A stretch of DNA of 64,000 bases from Arabidopsis thaliana (taxonomy: Eukaryota; Streptophyta; Magnoliopsida; Brassicales; Brassicaceae): contig NC_003076.8 of the NCBI RefSeq assembly GCF_000001735.4, positions 11,532,001-11,596,000 on the forward strand. The letters run 5' to 3'. The translations under genes and the position numbers were made by a program. Positions 1 through 11,810 of the stretch are shown here, piece after piece; within the stretch, counting starts at the first letter, position 1; each line of letters starts with the position of its first letter. The notes beneath the pieces were generated by a model that ran no database searches, was not told where the DNA came from, and saw nothing but the letters and a program-made list of their open reading frames with translations.

Positions 1-1355
1 CCGAGACCGAACCATGGGTTGACGAAGACATCCTTGAACCAAATTAGCATCCCGAACCAGAAGCTCGAATATTTCATGAAATCAACCAAATTCCAGCTAA
101 AGATTGGGGGGCTGATTAGAGGGAGCCAATAAAACATTACATTGTTACAGTAGAGCTCCCAAAGAATAGATGACAGGCTAGGAAAATGAGAATCGTTAGC
201 GCGAAATTTTGTCTATCGAAGGATTCTTTGTATAGACGAGGTGTAAGCGATCCCTATTTACTTTGCATTTTTGGGCCCGACGTCGAGATCGTTATGAGCG
301 AAGTGCACGAAGGTTTGTGTGGCAGTCACTCTTCAGGTAGGGCTATGGCTTTCAAGATTAAGAGGATGGGATACTACTGGCCTACTATGATCATAGACTG
401 CGTTAAGTATTCCCAGCAATGCAAACGTCGCCAACTCCACGCGCCTCTCATCCATCAACCTTCGGAGTTATTCTCTTCGATTTCTGCCCTATACCCGTTC
501 ATGAGGTGGTCGATGGATATCATTGGACCATTGCACAGGTCAACCCGAGGTGTACAGTATCTCTTGGTCCTAACTGATTACTTTTCGAAGTGGATTGAAG
601 CCGAAGCATATGTAAACATCAAGGATTCGGCAGTAAAAACCTTCATTTGGAAGAATATCATATGTAGGCACGGCGTCCGATACGAGATAGTTACGGACAA
701 TGGACCACAATTCATTTCACATGAGTTTGAAGCTTTCTGCTTGGATTGGGGGATCAAAGTTAGTTATTCCACTCCGTAATATCCACAAGGGAACGCTTAA
801 GCTGAAGCCGCGAACAAGACAATTCTAAGCAATCTTAAGAAACGTCTAAGTCATTTAAAAGGAGGATGGTATGATGAACTTCAACCGGTTTTATGGGCAT
901 ATCGCACAACTCCTAGGCGCTCGACCGGAGAACCCCCATTCTCATTGGTATATGGAATGGAGGCGATTGTTCCAGCCGAGCTCAATGTGCCAGGACTTCG
1001 TCGAATAGAAGCTTTTTTAAACGAAGAAGAGAATTGCGCGATGCTAGACGATTCGCTAGATACCATCAACGAGAGGCGAGATCAGGCCCTGATTTGAATT
1101 CAAATTATCAACAAGCGGCAGCTCGATATTACAATTCAAAAAATAAAAAGAAGACCTTTCTTTGTGGGTGATTATGTTTTGAAACGCGTGTTCGATAGCA
1201 AGAAGGAGGAAGGAGCAGGCAAGCTTGGCATTAATTGTCTCTTTAGGTTTTCTTTCAAAGATGTGATTCCATTCAAGGTCGGAGTGATTCGCGGAAGCAT
1301 TCAAGTCGTCCTACTCGCCCAGCATTCAAAGAATATCTCAAAAACGAATATTTGA
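1..1355 (+). pseudogene. Tat-lineage Ty3/gypsy pol, C-terminal part (integrase), broken
   Basis: This is the 3' part of a polyprotein whose integrase would join retroelement cDNA to host DNA. The window opens in the linker between RNase H and integrase (W-A-R-K-M-R followed by [12 protein letters not shown]). An H2C2 zinc-binding region follows (H near residue 39, C-x2-C at SQQCKRRQ), then the catalytic core with [23 protein letters not shown] (first Asp) and IVTDNGPQF (second Asp). The frame continues past TAA at 777-779 and another at 798-800 into [10 protein letters not shown] and [13 protein letters not shown], the usual end of the core, and then decays. The C-x2-C and FSKWIEAEA signatures fit Tat rather than Athila integrase. 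Upstream RT and gag lie outside the window. In-frame stops make it non-functional. Confidence 0.9.
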
Positions 1356-1460
1356 AAAATCAAGGAAAATTGGAAAGTTTCCTTAAGTGAAAATGGGCCA
1401 TGGCCCAAGAGTAAGTCCAAAAAAAAAAAAGAAAAAAAAATATTCGAGTTCGGGGGACAT

Positions 1461-2042
1461 TTACGGAAAGGGCTCGGGAACAGGCTCCTTCATCGCCGGT
1501 TTGGGGTTCGAGGTGGATGCCTCGTTCTTGACGTCTACTTTGGGTTCATTCTTCACACGCTTCCAAGGGTTGTTATCCTCTTCCTCGTCGTCACCCTCTT
1601 CACTGTCAGACGGAATCACTTGGACCGGAGCGTTTACGGGACAAGAAACTTGACCTCGAGCGTAGAGGTATATCCAAAGCATGTGCGGGATCTTCGCCAC
1701 ACAGTCAAAGTTCCTCCATTCCCATTGGAAGGGATCGCTCTCCATGGCCCTCACCGTCCTCTCGATACCGGCAATTCAGGTCTTGAGCGTTTGCCTCTTG
1801 AGACCCAACCGCTGCCTTTCATCGCATAGGCGGCGGTGCTTGTCGACGACCTAATACAAAAATTGGTTAGTATGAGTAGGAGTCGTTTCGGTATGAAAAA
1901 GGGTAAGAGACCTACCTTATCCATAAAATCGTACGCAGGCATGAGGAAATAGAACGCCGGTGGGCTCAAAACCATCGTCGGACTGAAACAGTGGGTTACC
2001 AGGGTCAAGAGGACATACGGTGGAGGCTCTTTCGTTTTCCAT
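1461..2042 (-). pseudogene. Minus-strand spliced-looking ORF in the Tat 3' region, unknown
   Basis: I do not recognise this gene. On the minus strand an ATG at 2042-2040 opens a frame encoding MENERASTVCPLDPGN. A GT-AG intron is plausible between about 1912 and 1852 (AAG/GTAGGT donor, TTTTGTATTAG acceptor). Beyond it is an open stretch down to 1461 with an aromatic segment (FQWEWRNFDC), an acidic run (DSEEGDDEEEDNN) and a lysine-rich tail. It lies between the integrase and the larger antisense gene and on the same strand as that gene, so it may be its last exons or a second extra ORF. The frames do not join cleanly across the proposed intron, which suggests decay or a wrong splice guess. Confidence 0.4.
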
Positions 2043-2663
2043 TCTTGAAGTATTAACCAAGTAAATTTCTGAGATCATATTTTGGGACACTAATGACAGT
2101 TTGTGCTCTTATTTATAGAGAGTTAGGGTTTTTCTCGAAACCACAAAATTAATAATTGGGGCGTGTCCAAATGGTTTAAATCATTTTTGGAAATCGAGGA
2201 AAAGGCAATTATTGCCTTATAGACGTGAGGCTTTTCCTATTTTCCGAGGAAGGAAATGGCAACCGTCGCATTAAAGACAAACGATTCATTAAATAAAAGA
2301 AAAACGATTAAGGCCCAAGCCCAGTAAATAAGTCGAATTGACCAAACCCGAGTTGGGGAATTCGCGGATTTAAAACGAGTTCAGACTCACATTTTAAGAG
2401 ATAGGTCTGATCAGCCTACAAATCTCACAACTTGGCGACATGGTTAAACAAAGAAGCTATTTAAAAGATGGCCTTTGCAAATCCGTACTTAAATATTGCA
2501 GAAATCCTCTTGGGATCATGGTCTTAAAAAGGTTTAAAAGCCTCCTCAGGCAAAACACTTGTTCAGAAAATAAAAAGCCTACTTAGGCGATGAAAAGAGT
2601 TTGAAAAATAAACTTCGAGTTTGTTAATAAAAAGGGACAACCCCCTTTAAGTGGACACAGCCA
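2043..2663. other. Tat internal spacer, no gene seen
   Basis: This A/T-rich stretch lies between two groups of minus-strand ORFs in the 3' part of the first Tat element. I see no domain, no long ORF and no repeat beyond short homopolymers. It is probably intron or untranslated sequence of the antisense transcription unit. Confidence 0.4.
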
Positions 2664-2930
2664 CTATGGATCTTTGGCCACCTCGAGTTCAGGTTGAGTC
2701 GGCTCAGGATCGACCGGGTCCACGGCAGCCGTCTCAGTCTCATCCGGTTCGTCAGTAATGGGCTGTTCGGTAGTAATCCCAGGGTCCAAACCATCATCGT
2801 CCTCGATTACCACTGTTTCAGTGTTCATGGGTGGAGGAATTTCTGGTGGGATGACTACCAGTTCAGGAGTTTTCACAAGCATGATGGATACCTCGGGTTC
2901 CACGGGATCACTGGGACCTGAAACAATCAT
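2664..2930 (-). pseudogene. Acidic, proline-rich C-terminal segment of the Tat antisense gene
   Basis: This 88-residue minus-strand ORF is rich in Pro, Glu, Asp, Thr and Val (for example IPPEIPPPMNTETV and TDEPDETETAAVDPVDPEP). It has no recognised fold and looks intrinsically disordered. It lies downstream, in minus-strand order, of the coiled-coil segment at 3697-3215, so it could be the C-terminal tail of the same protein. No splice join was proven. A functional assignment is not possible. Confidence 0.4.
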
Positions 2931-3214
2931 CTCGAATCAGGAAAAACGCATGTATAACTTACTCTGGTTTGGTATCAAAATTTGAGGTTTTAAAACTTAC
3001 CAGCCCAATCTAAACCGGACTCGCTCAAAGGAGGCGACTTGGTAAAGAACTCTTCGAACTATTGAGTGTTGAATGATGAAGAGGGAAGAGCGGCTAGACG
3101 ATTTCGCTTCTTTGTTAGAATGGCTTCCAATTCGAACCTTTCTTGTTCCTCGGAAAAATTCTCGTCGTGGGTTTGATCCAGAAGAAGGAGGTTGCTTTCA
3201 TACTCTTTGATATC

Positions 3215-3697
3215 TCATTCCAGCTCCGTCATAGTTTTCTTGGTTTGGATGAAAATGATTGCCCCTTGAATCAACTCCATTCTGCGACCCTTTACCTCTT
3301 TCCTGGCTTTCGATGCCGACCTCGCTAACTCAGCATCTCGAAGTTTGGCGATTGCTTTGTACTTGGCCTGCAATTCGGATAGCTGGTTGGACAAGTCGTA
3401 AGCACTGGATTCAGATTCTGAGAGTCTGCCCCGAGCATTCGAGAGTTCCTCCTGGATCTTGTCATACCTCTGATACTGATCCTGCAACTCGCCGTTCGAC
3501 TTCATGATTTTGAAGGAAAGATTATCCAATTGATCTTCCAATTTTTGCATGACTTCAGTGGAAGAGCGTAGATCGGACTCAAGAGAAGAAAACTTATCTT
3601 TCCAGGCCATAACATCCTGTTCCCTGTCAAGCAACAACCTCTCGTAATACTTAATCATGTCATTGAGTTCGATGTTTGCCTGAACCAAGGGTTTCAA
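3215..3697 (-). pseudogene. Coiled-coil segment of the Tat antisense gene
   Basis: A 160-residue minus-strand ORF consists almost wholly of heptad-like sequence (NIELNDMIKYYERLLLD, SSLESDLRSSTEVMQKLEDQ, SELQAKYKAIAKLRDAELA), as expected for a long coiled coil that would drive oligomerisation. Antisense or extra ORFs between pol and the 3' LTR are known in Tat-lineage elements, and a coiled coil after a Transposase_28-like N-terminus is a common layout in them. The ORF follows low-complexity segments (4568-3980) and the N-terminal domain (5383-4760) on the same strand. Missing joins and stops between segments indicate a decayed or multi-exon gene. Confidence 0.6.
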
Positions 3698-3737
3698 AGG
3701 TGAATTAGCGTATAAGCGAAAGAGTGGAGCTTAAAGG

Positions 3738-4568
3738 TCACAAATAAAGAGAGCTAACCCGAGATGAGTGATGGGCGTGAAGTAGGAATCGCTCGCGAAT
3801 TGCAGGATGCCACCTGTCAAAGGTTGGCAGGATTGTGTCTTTCCGAGTCTTGAAGCATTGGAAGACGTTTCCCTCTGTTTCCATCGCTGTCAAAGTAATA
3901 AAGAGATTCGAACCCGTGTATGAGAAGTTAGGCCGATGAATCAAACGATGTAGCAAGTAAAGAGGATAAATGGTAATTTCTAACCTGCAAGTGATTTGGT
4001 TTGAGGAACTAGAACGGCCTTAGACTTAGGGTTGGCATCTTGGGGCTCAGCCTCTTCCTGTCGAGGATCTGCACTCCGACCAGTCTTTTCACCCCCAGAT
4101 CTAGAAGAAGGAGATGCGATGACTGGAGGAGGGGGACCCATTGATCGAGGTGGGGGAGATGATCGAGGAGAGCGATCAGTTCGGGGTCTCGTGCTATCTC
4201 TCTTAGGAGAGGAACTGCTGCGAGTTGGTCTTTCTCTCTTTTTCCGAAGCAAGTCTGCTATCGACTGCTGCTTAACCTAGTCCGAGAAGCGGGCCGAGGT
4301 GAGTCACGACGTGGTGATCGGTCTCTACGAGGTGACCGGCCGCCATGACCTTCACGGTGCGGTGTCGACAGCTACCATCGTCGACCAGCAGAGTTCTACT
4401 GTATTCTTTCTTGTCGACAGCAGACTGAAGGAATGACTTGTTCGCCTCACAAGCCTCTGTCATCGTCTTGGATAACGTCTTTCGACGGGAAGCTATAGCC
4501 GTAGTAGAAGTTTCGTGAGGTAGAGGTGGAGGTGGTGGAAGTTGGAGTAGTTGTCCGGGTGGACTCAT
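3738..4568 (-). pseudogene. Low-complexity middle of the Tat antisense gene
   Basis: Minus-strand open stretches at 4568-4272 and 4252-3980 encode a Pro/Ser/Arg-rich, strongly basic linker (LQLPPPPPLPH, KKRERPTRSSSSPKRD, RSPRSSPPPRSMGPPPP). A weaker one lies at 3956-3738. Such RS-like sequence is disordered and could bind nucleic acid, but this is inference from composition only. It sits between the N-terminal domain and the coiled coil of the same antisense unit. Stops between the pieces mean introns or decay. Confidence 0.5.
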
Positions 4569-4759
4569 TCTAAGCTTATGATTGGCCTCAATGAACCGAT
4601 CAAGAGTGAAAGAGTTCCAGAGGGTCTCTCCCTCGATAACAATCTTGAAGAATTCAACGAATTCTACGGTCGGGAGAGTTGGAGCAATGAAAGCTGCGAA
4701 GTGGAAATCATAAAGTCGATTAAATAGAAGAAAAAAATAAGCAAAAAGGCATATACGAC

Positions 4760-5383
4760 CTAATTTCTACCAGGTTTCGTAGACCACTTCGATGGGAGCA
4801 CATCGGAAAGATTTCCAATCGAGGCAGGGGTTTTCTTAATCAAGAACCAAAGATGGTGCCGATTCTCATCCTTGTTTGGGAGATTCGAGATGAGATTCCT
4901 GTTGGCGTTCGGGTATGCTGAAAAGTACCCGGTTTTCTTCGACGAACTCCTAACACTGAGAAGTTCGTTCAACTCGGGAACCCCGATGACGAAACCGTCC
5001 TCCGCCGCGATGGTAATAATACATAGGATGGTTCAGAGGAGATTAGGGGTCAATTGAGGTAAGGCGATTTCAAGAGCAGCCAAATACCGAACCAAAGCTT
5101 CGGGAAGGGGGAAGGTCAATCCGCAACCTTTGAAGTAGATTTCATAAACGCAAAAGAATCTGGGACAGTGGTCCTCCGACGATTCGGTGGGCTCTGGCAT
5201 CTGTGAATCCCTCATAACTTCGAGTGGGATTCGGCAGAGTTCTCTCAGTCGGTTGAGGGATTGAAGAGTGCATGTGGATTGATAATGTGGACTGGCGATG
5301 TCATTCGGCCGGGTGTAAAGGTCATTACTAGAGCCACCTTCTTTAAAATATGGAGATTCAGGCCTTTTGTTTTCAGAATTCAT
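4760..5383 (-). pseudogene. Tat antisense gene, N-terminal Transposase_28-like domain (PF04195 family)
   Basis: This gene is antisense to the retrotransposon. ATG at 5383 opens a frame with LRELCRIPLEV, then CVYEIYFKGCGLTFPLPE, ALVRYLAALEIALPQLTPN, FVIGVPELNELL and SAYPNANRNLISNLPNKD. This order (hydrophobic FPLPE motif, LA-LPQL-PN, then a K/P-D motif) matches the plant 'putative gypsy type transposon' family PF04195, which occurs as an extra ORF in Tat elements. Its biochemical role is unknown. One in-frame stop at 5035-5033 splits the domain, but the frame is kept on both sides of it. The C-terminal part would be the basic linker and coiled coil downstream. A search with PF04195 would confirm or reject the family call. 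Confidence 0.65.
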
Positions 5384-5771
5384 CGTAAGAAAATGAACAG
5401 TCTGGGGGTTCGTAGGAGAGAAAGTGCAGAGAGGAAGAAGAAAGAAACTTTGTTCTAAAAGAAAGATAAAGAGTGAAAAATAATAAGGAGAGAGTAAAGT
5501 GAATTTACCTTACGCAAGCTAGAGATGATGACGGAACCGCCTTGGGAGTCGTGGGGGAAGTGGAAGAGTTTTCCCTGTTTTAATAGTAAATAATTGATTT
5601 GCGGTCATAATTGTGACATATGTCACGAGAGTAATTATGGGTGATTCCAGAATCATAGGAATGACGTGATTTTGGCGGGAAATCAGAGAGTCATTTGGAG
5701 CAATCTTTGCCCATTAGAGCATTAAAGTCTTCTGAATTGGAGTATCACTTCGAAAGAGTTGGGGGGCTAAT
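5384..5771. other. Tat region between antisense gene start and 3' LTR, with polypurine tract
   Basis: This non-coding stretch should hold the promoter of the antisense gene, although no clear minus-strand TATA box stands out. Its right end is the polypurine tract AAAGAGTTGGGGGG at 5753-5766, which would prime plus-strand DNA synthesis, followed by CTAAT and the LTR. Confidence 0.6.
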
Positions 5772-6273
5772 TGTTGGTGTCCGATCCCGCACCATGGGCT
5801 CGGGACCGGTCAAAGATTGCCACGTAAGTGGGAGAGGCCCAAAAGATGAAAGGCCTATGGGCTTCCTTGAGTAAGCGTATAAATGGGGTGATTGATCTGC
5901 GAGGTGAGTGAGACATCGAGGTCAAAAGTTGCCTAGATTGGAGAGTCAAGTGGGTTGGAAGATGAAGCACAAGAAGTTCGGAGTCAATTCAAATTCGAAC
6001 GTTTGAATAGTTAATTCGAAGACTGAAACAAATGCATTTAAGAGAGAATAATTGCGTGTAAATGAGAATTAAATGTATTCTTTGAGTATAAATTATGGGT
6101 CAAAGACCATGTAAAGACACACACATTTTTGTGCAAACTTACTATACACATTTTCTTACAAAACTCATAGTTTTCTCTAAAATCATCAATCTATTTTCTA
6201 GTACATTTGTCCTCAAGAATAATCCTTCTCACTAAATAAATAAATACTTGAGTGTGTGAATCCGACATCCACA
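5772..6273 (+). repeat. Tat element 1, 3' LTR
   Basis: The LTR starts TGTTGGTGTCCGATC directly after the polypurine tract and ends GAATCCGACATCCACA; the two ends are imperfect inverted repeats of about 16 bp. It closes the plus-strand Tat element whose integrase is at the window start. Its right neighbour GAGAC is the first base run of the tandem-repeat array, so the element inserted into that array. A related LTR lies at 42942-43402. Confidence 0.85.
5878..5885 (+). promoter_or_regulatory. TATA box of Tat LTR
   Basis: TATAAATG lies about 106 bp inside the LTR, a normal place for the U3 core promoter. The match is good but function is inferred. Confidence 0.55.
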
Positions 6274-6568
6274 GAGACTATATCCTATTGACCAGTTGTA
6301 GATTTCCAAGTCGCCAATGTTGACCGATATTTTCTCATCTTCTACATGTTGTTTAGTTGATTTATCTTCTCGATGGTTTATGTGATTTGAGTTTTCAATG
6401 AGGATAATCTTTCATTACCTACTTTTGTGGTCGAAGATGGTCAAAGATTACTTGAGAAGTTTAAATTTTGAATGCATAGGTATTATAGATGCATATTTAG
6501 ATTATATATCTTTGATACCGATAGTTTTAACTTGATGTTGTTAGACAACAACATTCTAGCAGCAAGCC

Positions 6569-6887
6569 GTTATATTTACGAAAGAATCGATCATACAACT
6601 ATTGATATTTAAAACGAATATTGTCAAGAATTAGAAAATTAAATAAGATTTGGAAAGATTCAAAATTTATTTTATGAGAAAGCAAACTCTTTGTCTTTGT
6701 GTTAAATGTGAAAATAGAAAAATATTTTCTTTGAAGAACTTGATGAATCACTTATATAAATAAGGATTGATGGTTAACTATTCGATTTGGGTTCCTCATG
6801 GCGAAGATTATAATATGGCAAACAATCATTTTTTTTATGAAGATATTTTTATGCTCAAGTCTTATATGGAGACAGTGACTCCTTAAA
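6569..6887 (+). pseudogene. Unit 1: CACTA transposase-associated domain remnant (PF13963-like)
   Basis: The plus-strand reading gives TLCLCVKCENRK (C-x2-C), LKNLMNHLYK (HL), then MVNYSIWVPHGEDYN (Y, W and HGE). These are the hallmarks, in order, of the N-terminal transposase-associated domain of En/Spm transposases. One stop falls just before GLMVNY. The rest of the transposase (tnp2 catalytic part) is absent from the unit. A second short match at about 6980-7085 corresponds to the stretch that normally precedes tnp2. Confidence 0.7.
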
Positions 6888-7620
6888 TAACAAATATTTT
6901 AGATGTTGATAATCCATAGCCAAGATTTGGTTAAAATATAGAAAAAAGTATAATTCTGAAGAAAAATATTTATTATATTATGAATGCCGCAAAAAAAATC
7001 CAATTTGTGATAGATATAAAGAAGATCTCTTGCAACTATCCTTAGCAACTTGTGTCATGAGTTTGAATATGGATTATACCAAAGAAAATAGAGGCGGTAG
7101 ACCATAAAAATGACGATGAATAAGACTAAAATTATGGTGGTGAGCATGATTGTTTTTGTTTATTCACATGATCTGAATTGATATCGGGTGAGCTTATTGG
7201 ATTTGGATCTTGGAAACTCATGGGTTCTGAGTTTTTTATTGAGAGAAATGAATAAAATGAAATACTTTTTTTAGGTTTCCGTAATGACATTTAAGAGAGA
7301 CTATATCATTTCGAAGTCGCCGATGTTGACCAATATTTTCTTATATTTTGCTTATTATTTAGTTGATTTATCTTCTCGATGGTTTATGTGATTTGAGTTT
7401 TCAACGAGGATGGATAACCTTTCATTATCTACTTTTGTAGTCTAAGATGGTCAAACATTACTTGAGAATTTTAAATTATGCATGCATAGGTATAATAGAT
7501 GCATAGTTAGATTTTATATCCTTGATACCAACAACAATTTTTTGAATTTTGAGATTCTTTTAATATTTTATGTTTAACTTGATGTCGTTGGACAACAATA
7601 TTTTACCAAAAAGATGTTAT

Positions 7621-7897
7621 TTAAAACGAATATTGGCAAGAATAAGAAAATTATATAAGATTTGGAAGTAGTAGACTTTTATTTCTTGAGAAAGCAAACT
7701 CTTTGTCTTTGTGTTAAGTGTGAAAAGTTAAAACAATTTCTTAAAAGACCTTGACAAATCACTTGTATAAAAGAAGATTAACGGTTAACTATTCGGTTTG
7801 GGTTCCTCATGACGAAGATTACAATATAGCAAACAATCATTTTGCTTATGAAGATGTTTTTAGGCCTGAGTCTTATACAAAAACAGTGAGTCCTTAA
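7621..7897 (+). pseudogene. Unit 2: CACTA transposase-associated domain remnant
   Basis: This is the same segment as in unit 1, with LCLCVKCEK and an IRFGFLM frame shifted relative to its neighbours. The upstream YERIDHT part found in other units is deleted here. A downstream open stretch at 7996-8196 (NAIKKKSIYNGYNEDLLEL) continues the match to the pre-tnp2 linker. Confidence 0.6.
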
Positions 7898-8655
7898 ATA
7901 ATTATGATTTTAGATGAAGTTGATAATCCATAGCCAAGCTTTGGTCAAAATATAGAAGAAGAGTATAATGATGAATAATTTGTTTTTATTATATTATGAA
8001 TGCTATAAAAAAAAAATCAATTTATAATGGATATAATGAAGATCTTTTGGAACTATGTTTAGCAGTTTGTCTCATGAGTTTGAATATGAATTTTGTCATC
8101 AAAAATAGAGGTGAAGAGACAATAAAAATAACGATGAATAAGATAAAGATTGTGGTGGTGAGCATGATTTTTTTGTTTATAGCGAAGCTCACATGATCTG
8201 AATTGATACCGGATGACCTTATTGAATTTGAGTCACGGAACATCATGAAAGGTTCTGGTTTTTTATTGAAAGAAATGAATTAAGTGAAAGAAGTTTTAAA
8301 GGTTTTAGTAATGGCATATAAGGGAGACTATATCCTACTGAACATTTGTAGATTTCCAAGTCGCCAATGTTGACTGATATTTTCTCATCTTCTGCATTTT
8401 GTTTAGGTTATTTATCTTCTCGATGGTTAATGTGATTTAAGTTTTCAATGAGGGTAAGCTTTCATTATCTACTTTTGTAGGCTAAGATTATCAAAGATTA
8501 CTTGAGAAGTTTAAATTTTAAATGCATAGGTATGATAAATGCATATTTAGATTTTATATCCTTTATACCAACAACAATATTTAGAAATTTGAGATTATTT
8601 TCAATATTTTAGGTTTAACTTGATGTTATTGGACAACAACATTTTAGCTAAAATA

Positions 8656-8966
8656 CGTTATATGTATGAAAGAATCTATCATACAAGTAATGATATTTAA
8701 AACGAATATTGTCAAGAAGTAGAAAATTATATAAGATTTGGGAAGAGTAAACTTTTATTTATTGAAAAAACTAACTCTTTGTCTTTGTGTTAAGTGTGAA
8801 AATAAAAAATTATTTTCTTAGAAGACCTTGACAAGTCACTTACATAAAAGAAGATTGATGGGTAACTATACAGTTTGGATTCCTCATGGTGAAAACTACA
8901 ATATAGCAAACAATCATTTTGCTATGTTTTTAGGCTTGAATCTTATACGAAAACAGTGAATCCTTA
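8656..8966 (+). pseudogene. Unit 3: CACTA transposase-associated domain remnant
   Basis: This is one of the clearest copies. It reads YMYERIYHTSNDI, a stop, NEYCQEVENYIRFGKSK, SLCVKCENKKLFS, a stop, KTLTSHLHKRRLMGNY and VWIPHGENYN. The C-x2-C, HL and HGE positions are kept. The hAT element at 9120-12458 splits this unit further downstream. Confidence 0.7.
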
Positions 8967-9462
8967 AATAACAATGGTTTTAGATGAATTTGATCATCCA
9001 TAGCCAAGATTTGGTTAAAATATAGAAGAAGATTATAATGATGAAGAAAAAGGTTTTATTATATTATGAATGCTGTAAAAAATCCAATTTATGATGGATA
9101 TAAAGAAGGTCTTTAGAACCAGTGTTAAAAAATGGATAGACGGTAGCTAGGTGGTCAACATGGGCCTAGCGCGTAGAGCGATTAATCAGGGCCGAGGCAG
9201 AGCCTAGGCGTTAATGTATTTTTATTTAATTTTATTTATTTATTATTTTTAAACTTTTATAATAGAGCATAAATTCCAATATCCATGATAAAGTTCAATA
9301 AATGTATAATGATAAAGCTAAGATTAGATCTAAATGATCTCGTTGAAACCTAAGCTACAAAATAATGTAAAATTCTCCTAAATAAAACTTAACGTAAAGC
9401 TTAACCTAATGAAAACTAAGAGTAATCTTAAATCTTTGAAAAACCAAAAGTAATCTTAAATC

Positions 9463-11810
9463 CTAAACTTCTTGTCCTCTGATCACATCCACATTCACCA
9501 CCTGCTCATTATCTGATTCAAATTCAATATCAATAGTGATATCATGCTCTTCATGAGATTCAAGATCTTCTCTAGGTTTCTCATTTGGAGTTTGGTAAAC
9601 AGGCTCACCATTAGGCTCTTCATCTCTTTCGCTTGGCTCTACAAACTATTCTTCTGCATCTCTTTCATCTTTATCATCTTAAATCACATCATTATTTTTT
9701 CTTTGATCATTTGTTGCTTGTTGAACAACTTGGCATTGAATTGGACATATACTAGATTATTAAGTCGATTAACATCTAATCTATTCCTTTTCCATGTATG
9801 AATCTGCAACATAAAGTCTTATAATTCAGTAGCTATCCTTCAAAAAATCAAAAAGAATATTTAAGATAAAAGAAAAGCAAGAAACTTACCCCTTCAAAAG
9901 CACTCCAATTACGTTCAAAACTAGATGAGCTAGGTGTTAAAGAGAGAATCTTTATTGCTAATCTTTGCAAAGTAGGCACATGACAACCATATAATGACCA
10001 CCAATTCCCTAAAATATAAACTAAATCAAGAAACGTGGATGTTCAAATAATCATTAAGGTTATTAAAATCAAGAAAATACTTGGTTCAAATTTCTTATCA
10101 TTTTGTTGACATCCTCTCAAAGTTATAGCTCTCCAAAAGCTCCAGACTTCATCTTATAATTATTAAAGTTATCATTGACGACTTTAGCTTGTATTTCAAA
10201 CTCACCATGGTAAAAAGTCCCCACACAATTCATAAATCCATCAATTAACACCTAATCATGCTCGATTGTTGCGTCTTCGTAAAAGTAGAATGGGTTCAAT
10301 ACAAAGGCGCTCATGTGCAAACAAGAGTCAAGTCTCCCTTTCATTTTCTCATCAATGATATCGAATATTGGTTTGTAATTCCTCTCCAGATTATTACAAG
10401 CGATCGTAATCTTATTTCTTACTTCTAGGAGCTCTCCAAAAATAAAACCCACGAAAGGCTTGTTTTCTCCATCAGCTAGTCTTAGCAATTTCATTAAAGG
10501 TCCAAAATCTTCAACACAAACATCACACCACTCCAAAACGCAGGACTCATAACGGTTAAGAAACAAGTTTTCCCCTTTGTAGTCGCCGAATGTTTGCATT
10601 TTTCCCATTCTTCACAGCTGAACATCGACGTTAATTCTGTTTTTTTTTTGTCTAACAAGCTTTGCAACGTCAACAAAATATTAGCAAATTGCGTTGCTCC
10701 CCATCGCACAATATCCCTCCTTGGTGTGAAATCTCATCATTGATAAGGTTTTATGATGAGCATAAATAAAAACAATAAGACTTTTGGCTTGCTCAATAAT
10801 CTTTGAAAACTTAGGCAGCTTAGAAATGGCTTCAAGCATCAGATCAACCGTATGAGCAACACAACCTGTCCAAAAAATATTTGGCCTCTTTTCTTTAAGC
10901 ATCTTCGCTGCTGTAACATTATTGAGCGCATTATCTGTAACCACTTGAACAACATTCTTCGCACCAACATCTGCAATGCATCGATCAACATACTCAAAGA
11001 TGTATAGCCCTGTGTGAGAATTTGTGGAAGCGTCTTTAGAAGACAGAAAACATTTTCCTCCCTTAGAATTAACACATAGATTCATTATGCTCCTTCTTTT
11101 CATGTCGCTCCATGCATCAGTCATGACACCGTTTTGTTTCCATCCTGCCTTTTGAGTCTTTAAGAGCACTTTAGGTCTTTCTTGTTCCTCCTTTAACAGT
11201 GGTTCCCTTAATTGATATTGAGTTGGAGGAACCCGTCAGGTCCAAACTGTCACAGAGCCTCACAAAACATCCTAAAAGCATCATTATCAATGGCATTAAA
11301 AGGAATACCTTATTGATGCATCCATCTTGCACAATACATCCATCTTGCACAATATTGATGTTCTGTTGTCTTATTTGTGTACCAACACGAGCTTCAGGAT
11401 GAATATATGTTGCAAACTTATTCATCTTCAAGCTTCTACATATCTATATTCACTTTAGCCCTTAGGAGATCACCTTCATGTTTCTTGCTCATCTTATTTT
11501 TCCTTGCTTTTATGATTGCATTTCTACACTTAATTTAATCCTCTTTTAATGACTTCGGACATGCAACAACATTTCCTGGGAGGTGGGCAATGTGTTCTTT
11601 AATCCGATACACTCCTCCAGACATCTCTTTCAAACACAACTTGCATTTAATCCTATCTGGATTCTTTGGATTACACACAATCTCATATTCCCAACCGATA
11701 CCATTCGAGTTTCTCTTAAGTGATGGTGTTACGTCTGAACCTACATATGTTGGAGCTGGTGGATCCATAAATGTCTGCAGCCTCTTGAACAAAAACAAAA
11801 ACAGTAACAA
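9463..11810 (-). pseudogene. hAT transposase, frameshifted
   Basis: The protein would excise and reinsert the hAT element. In minus-strand order it shows: a BED zinc finger (GWEYE, IKCKLCLKEMSGG, RIKEHIAH) at 11810-11535; a DUF659 region (TDAWSDMKRRSIMNL, CFLSSKDAS, VVQVVTDNALNN, WTGCVAHTVDLMLE) at 11169-10681; a middle part at 10709-10252; and the C-terminal hAT dimerisation domain (NWWSLYGCHVPTLQRLA, SFERNWSAFE, IHTWKRNRLDVNRLNNLVYV) at about 10010-9740. It ends at a stop at 9465-9463. Frame changes and stops between these parts, some perhaps introns, make it non-functional as read. Domain order and content are normal for plant hAT elements. Confidence 0.88.

Noticed and set aside
1420-1440. 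Long A-rich run that could be a poly(A) tail of a LINE or SINE
   Set aside because: It is broken by G, has no LINE or SINE upstream, and lies within the Tat 3' region.
9544-9801. Hydrophobic plus-strand ORF as a membrane protein
   Set aside because: It is the antisense of the hAT dimerisation domain and C-terminal tail.
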